The translations under genes were made by a program, and so were the position numbers. Shown one piece after another: positions 61,139 through 64,000 of a DNA stretch of 64,000 bases. The notes under the pieces are model-generated. The model saw only the letters and a program-made list of their open reading frames with translations. It did no database searches and was not told the origin of the DNA. The stretch's first letter is position 1. Each line of letters starts with the position of its first letter. Origin of the DNA: Schauerella aestuarii (GTDB lineage Bacteria; Pseudomonadota; Gammaproteobacteria; Burkholderiales; Burkholderiaceae_B). The stretch covers positions 372,001 through 436,000 of the forward strand of contig NZ_SIZW01000039.1 in assembly GCF_009866805.1 (NCBI RefSeq), in the 5' to 3' direction.

Positions 61139-62128
61139 ATGACGATGGATCGCGACAGACGACACATTCTGGTGTCGATGTGCGGGGCGGCCGCATACGC
61201 CGCATGGCCCGCCCTGGCACGGGGGCAGTCCAGGTGGCCCGATCACCCGATTCAATTGCTGATTCCGTACCCGCCAGGCGGCAGCACCGATCTCGTGGCA
61301 CGACCGCTCGCGGCGAAACTCAACGATGCGCTCGGGCAACCTATCGTCATGGACTACAAGCCGGGTGCGGGCGGCATCCTGGCGTCACAAGCGTTGGTCC
61401 GCGCCAAACCGGACGGGCAAACCTTCATCATGGTGCTGGCTGCGCACGCCATCAACCAAAGCTTGTATTCGAAGTTGCCGTACGACACGCGCCGCGATTT
61501 CGCTCCCGTATCGCTGGTCGCCAATCTGCCGCTGCTGGTGTGCGCCAGCGCATCGCTCAAGGCCAACAGCATTCAAGAGGTGATCGCGTATGCGCGCGCC
61601 AATCCGGGCAAGCTCACGTTCGGGTCTGCCGGCAATGGCAACACGAGCCATCTTGCGCCGTCGCTGTTTTGCTCGATGACGGGCATCAAGATGCTGCATA
61701 TTCCGTACAAGGGCAGCGCACCCATGGTGAACGCGATGTTGGGCGGCGAGGTCGACATGACGTTCGACAGCGCGTCGACCTCACTGCCGCATGTGCAATC
61801 GGGGCGTTTGCGGCCCCTGGCCGTGACGAGCGAGCAGCGCTTGTCCATCTTGCCCGAGGTGCCCACCATGAAGGAGGCGGGTGTGGACAACTTCGTGGTC
61901 AACGGCTGGTATGCCGTCCTGGCGCCCGCCGATACGCCGCAGACCATCCGCGACCGCTTGAGCCAGGACATCGCCCGCATCGTCAAACAGCCCGATTTCA
62001 AACGCCAGCTCGAGGGCATGGGGTATCAACTGGTAGGGTCGAGCCCACAGGCATTGGATACCCATATCGGGCGCGAGATCGAGCGCTGGGCAACGGTCGT
62101 GGAAAGCGCAGGGGTCAAGCTCGATTGA
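61139..62128 (+). CDS. Bug-family receptor with Tat-like signal
   Basis: 329 residues. Unlike the other six Bug proteins here, the N-terminus MTMDRDRRHILVSMC has twin arginines (RRHIL) followed by a moderately hydrophobic core, suggesting Tat export or simply a charged signal. Body: HPIQLLIPYPPGGSTDLVARPL, YKPGAGGILASQAL, KPDGQTFIMVLAAHAINQSLY, MLHIPYKGSAPMVNAML. CAGGAGA precedes the ATG. It ends 14 bases inside the convergent hydratase beta gene. Likely paired with the acyl-CoA synthetase. Confidence 0.92.
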   Translation: MTMDRDRRHILVSMCGAAAYAAWPALARGQSRWPDHPIQLLIPYPPGGSTDLVARPLAAKLNDALGQPIVMDYKPGAGGILASQALVRAKPDGQTFIMVLAAHAINQSLYSKLPYDTRRDFAPVSLVANLPLLVCASASLKANSIQEVIAYARANPGKLTFGSAGNGNTSHLAPSLFCSMTGIKMLHIPYKGSAPMVNAMLGGEVDMTFDSASTSLPHVQSGRLRPLAVTSEQRLSILPEVPTMKEAGVDNFVVNGWYAVLAPADTPQTIRDRLSQDIARIVKQPDFKRQLEGMGYQLVGSSPQALDTHIGREIERWATVVESAGVKLD

Positions 62129-62747
62129 TGGTCGCGCGCGCGGCGTCGAGCGCCGCCAGGATCTCGGCATAGCGGGATTGGGCAATGGCTTGGGCGTCGT
62201 TGTAGCGGCTATTGCCGTGCGCATCGATCGCCACGGTGAGCGGCCCCAATCCCTCGACGCGCAGGCGCACCAGGCGGTAGTGGGTGAGCATATCCGGCCA
62301 GCCGACCTGCAGCACTTCGCGAATGGCGTCGGAATGCAGGGCGGCGCCGCCCCCCAGAAACGAGAGGTATACGCAGCCGGTCTCGCGCATGGCGTCCACG
62401 CTGTGCTGATCCAGGCCGCCTTTGCCGCCCACGGCGTGCAGCGAAAGCGCACGGATCAACCGCGGCATGTGCGGATTGAAGCGCGTGCTGGTGGTGGGGT
62501 TCATGTACAGCACGTCGAAGCCGTCGGGCGTGTCGCGGCTGAAACTGCCCAGATGAAACAGGCAGTGGCCGGCCAACGGCATCGGCAGCGGCTCTTCGCC
62601 TTCAACGCAGCGCAGCAGGCGTTCGTGCGTGGGAATGCCGGCCGTGGTGGTGATCTCGCCATCGATGATCACCTGGTCGCCCGCGCGGAGTTCGCGAGCC
62701 TGATCGGCAGTGAGGGGAAAGGTCAGGCGGTGCGTACGCAATGTCAT
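62115..62747 (-). CDS. Class I fumarase/tartrate-dehydratase-like beta subunit
   Basis: 210 residues from MTLRTHRLTFPLT with GGAG before ATG; the gap to the alpha stop is four bases. The family layout is kept (RAGDQVIIDGEI, a LYMNPTTSTRFNPHMP segment, GGKGGLDQHS, GGGAALHS), but two signature pieces differ: the usual TARDxAHKR is TTAGIPTHERL, and the GPTTSxRM motif is NPTTSTRF. In known fumarases and tartrate dehydratases this subunit supplies binding residues for the substrate carboxylates. The variation suggests a different substrate. Forms a heterodimer with the alpha subunit. Confidence 0.85.
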   Translation of the reverse strand: MTLRTHRLTFPLTADQARELRAGDQVIIDGEITTTAGIPTHERLLRCVEGEEPLPMPLAGHCLFHLGSFSRDTPDGFDVLYMNPTTSTRFNPHMPRLIRALSLHAVGGKGGLDQHSVDAMRETGCVYLSFLGGGAALHSDAIREVLQVGWPDMLTHYRLVRLRVEGLGPLTVAIDAHGNSRYNDAQAIAQSRYAEILAALDAARATINRA

Positions 62748-62751
62748 GCGA

Positions 62752-63618
62752 TCACTCCACAATCTCGACGGCGCCGGAATTGTGCAGCCGGGCGCGCGTG
62801 CGGCGGTTGATCCAGCAGTTGAAGCTCACGGCGACCGGCGTGAAGCCGTGGCCGGCAGCGTAGTTGATATTGACCGCAAACGCCGTGCTGTCGCCGCCCG
62901 TACCCATCGGTCCAAACCCCAGCTTATTCACCGCGTCGGTCAAGCGGCGCTCCATGTCGGCCACCATGGGCTCGGGATGAAACGTGCCGATCGGCCGCAA
63001 GGTCGCTTCCTTCGACATTTTGGCGGCGTAATCGAACGAGCCGCCGATGCCTACGCCGATCACCACGGGAGGACAGGGCTGCGAGCCGGCGCGGATCACC
63101 GTGTCGAGCACGAAGCGTTCGATGGTGGCCAGATCGGGAAAGCTGAAGATCTCGAGTGCGGCCCACCGTCCCGATCCGAGCGCCTTGGGCGAGCAGGTGA
63201 TATCCATGACATCGCTGTCGTCCACCATGTCGAAGGTCACGATCGGCATGCCGGGCCCGCGATAGCCTCGCGCCTGCGTCAACGGGTGGGTCACATGAGG
63301 CAGCAGCGGGGGATCGATGGTGGCGACGAGTGCATCGAATCCGTCGGTAATCGCCGCACGCACATTGCCGCTGAATTGCGCCTGTGTGCCGACGCGAACG
63401 AAATACACGGGCACGCCGGCGTCAGAACAAATGAAATGGTTGCCCGCAGCTGCCGTATCGGCGCTTTTCAGCATGATGCGCAGCGTGTGCCGGGCAGTAT
63501 CGTCGCCGTCACTTTGGCTCATGGCGGCCAGGGCCTTGCGGGTATCTGCCGGGATGCCGCGTAGCGAACGGTCATACAACTCGGCCGAGACGCGCTTGAT
63601 GGTGTCGTAATCGATCAT
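62752..63618 (-). CDS. Class I fumarase/tartrate-dehydratase-like alpha subunit
   Basis: 288 residues, near TtdA (about 300). The three [4Fe-4S] cysteines are retained: C64 (HFICSDAGVP), C182 (SQPCPPVVIGVGIGG) and C268 (SFNCWINRR). The common CQDTG around the first Cys is CSDAG, and the KGxGSEN motif of fumarases is replaced by SPKALGSGRWAAL. The enzyme should be an oxygen-sensitive hydro-lyase adding or removing water from a dicarboxylate, but the altered signature argues against plain fumarate. Its start is 348 bases from the last gene in the window; GGAG-like upstream sequence is GGAGATGGC before ATG. Confidence 0.85.
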   Translation of the reverse strand: MIDYDTIKRVSAELYDRSLRGIPADTRKALAAMSQSDGDDTARHTLRIMLKSADTAAAGNHFICSDAGVPVYFVRVGTQAQFSGNVRAAITDGFDALVATIDPPLLPHVTHPLTQARGYRGPGMPIVTFDMVDDSDVMDITCSPKALGSGRWAALEIFSFPDLATIERFVLDTVIRAGSQPCPPVVIGVGIGGSFDYAAKMSKEATLRPIGTFHPEPMVADMERRLTDAVNKLGFGPMGTGGDSTAFAVNINYAAGHGFTPVAVSFNCWINRRTRARLHNSGAVEIVE

Positions 63619-63966
63619 GCCATCTCCTGGTGCCAGGGAAGATAGCGACGCGTGTGCACGGCCATGACGAGGTCTCCATCGATCGCCGGCGTGGATCGCC
63701 GGTCGGGTTGTGAGCGAGCGCCCGGGGGGCGGCCGTCACTTTTATAGACGGAGCGTGCGCCGTCAGCCAGGGCGACGGCAGCAATTCTGATTTGCGGGCG
63801 TGAGGCGACGGGGTGGGGCGCGGCCACGGGGCAAGCCCTCGTTGCCTGGGCGGTATCGGCCTCAACCCGTGTCAAAAACCGCCTGCTGCGGGCATGACCG
63901 GCCTGATGTGCGATAAGCTCCGGGGTTCCCTTTCGGGACTCACCCTCCCATTTGATTTGCAGATCC
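63619..63966. other. Divergent region right of the hydratase genes
   Basis: 348 bases that should hold the promoters of the hydratase operon (reading left) and of the last gene (reading right). A minus-strand open frame (63615-63968) is Arg/Pro-rich and overlaps the hydratase start without family resemblance, so I do not call it. Small hairpin TTCCC-TTTC-GGGAC at 63927-63940. Nothing else supported. Confidence 0.4.
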
Positions 63967-64000
63967 ATGTCCAGTCTTATTGTTCACGGCGGTACGCCGC
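63967..64000 (+). CDS. Start of a gene, possibly MurA-like (partial)
   Basis: ATG at 63967 opens a frame reading MSSLIVHGGTP to the window edge. IVHGGTP resembles the first strand of UDP-GlcNAc enolpyruvyl transferase-type proteins (MurA starts with a similar IxGGxPL), and MurA-like paralogues occur in Burkholderiales. Eleven residues are far too few for a firm call. No clear ribosome-binding site in the 12 bases before it. Confidence 0.3.
   Translation, partial: MSSLIVHGGTP

Noticed and set aside
63615-63968. Minus-strand frame of 117 codons before the hydratase alpha gene
   Set aside because: Overlaps the hydratase start, Pro/Arg-rich, no recognisable domain; treated as intergenic.

Overview
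The window looks like chromosomal DNA from a betaproteobacterium of the order Burkholderiales, most likely Alcaligenaceae-like (Bordetella/Achromobacter relatives). The evidence is high G+C coding sequence, seven Bug/TctC-type periplasmic receptors, a FecI/FecR iron-uptake locus, an ESPR-type autotransporter, and a mixture of LysR-controlled catabolic operons. This is inference from gene content; no rRNA or other phylogenetic marker is present. I found no tRNA, rRNA, insertion sequence, prophage or CRISPR array.

Layout. 1-5 kb: the 3' end of a PQQ-type sugar dehydrogenase, then mqo and a tctBA transporter pair, both on the minus strand. 5.4-5.8 kb: a tiny charged protein and a 16-bp tandem repeat. 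5.8-12 kb: a hydroxy-acid locus with a 3-hydroxyisobutyrate-dehydrogenase-like protein and a Bug receptor divergent from a LysR regulator, followed by an FMN hydroxy-acid oxidase, a D-2-hydroxyacid dehydrogenase and an RraA-like aldolase. 12-15.3 kb: an NTF2-like secreted protein, an AraC regulator, a Bug receptor and a NIPSNAP protein. 15.4-20.1 kb: housekeeping and transport genes (ypfH, pyk, azlC/azlD, an MFS transporter).

20.1-27.4 kb is a nitrite-assimilation operon: nirB, nirD, nirC, a membrane-anchored PP2C phosphatase/protein kinase fusion, and a NasR-like NIT-ANTAR antiterminator. Upstream of nirB are a well-matched sigma-54 -24/-12 element, a hairpin starting at the predicted +1, and an intrinsic terminator inside the leader. 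This is the architecture expected for NasR-type antitermination and is the strongest regulatory observation in the window. No nitrate reductase gene is present.

27.6-37.1 kb: a flavin reductase-like protein and a Bug receptor, then a minus-strand cluster tcuR-tcuA-tcuB-Bug-class II aldolase-Bug-2-hydroxyacid dehydrogenase. It resembles tricarballylate utilisation but has Bug receptors in place of the TcuC permease. 37.2-41.1 kb: a BrkB/YihY membrane protein and a hybrid histidine kinase with two receiver domains. 41.1-46.2 kb: fecI-fecR-TonB receptor-small exported protein-PepSY protein behind a Fur-box-like site. 46.6-51.8 kb: a 1739-residue autotransporter with its own terminator.

51.9-57.7 kb: a LysR regulator, an N-carbamoyl-D-amino acid hydrolase, a PLP dehydratase/racemase-fold enzyme, a Bug receptor and an N-acyl-D-amino acid deacylase, suggesting use of N-blocked amino acids. 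57.9-62.1 kb: a DUF1993 protein and a LysR regulator divergent from an acyl-CoA synthetase plus Bug receptor. 62.1-63.6 kb: a divergent two-subunit class I fumarase/tartrate-dehydratase-like enzyme. The last 34 bases begin another gene, possibly MurA-like.

Intergenic gaps repeatedly contain short degenerate tandem arrays with different unit lengths (16, 13, 7, 14 and 6 bp, plus a TTG tract). Start codons were chosen from ribosome-binding sites, signal peptides and family alignments from memory; I could not run searches.
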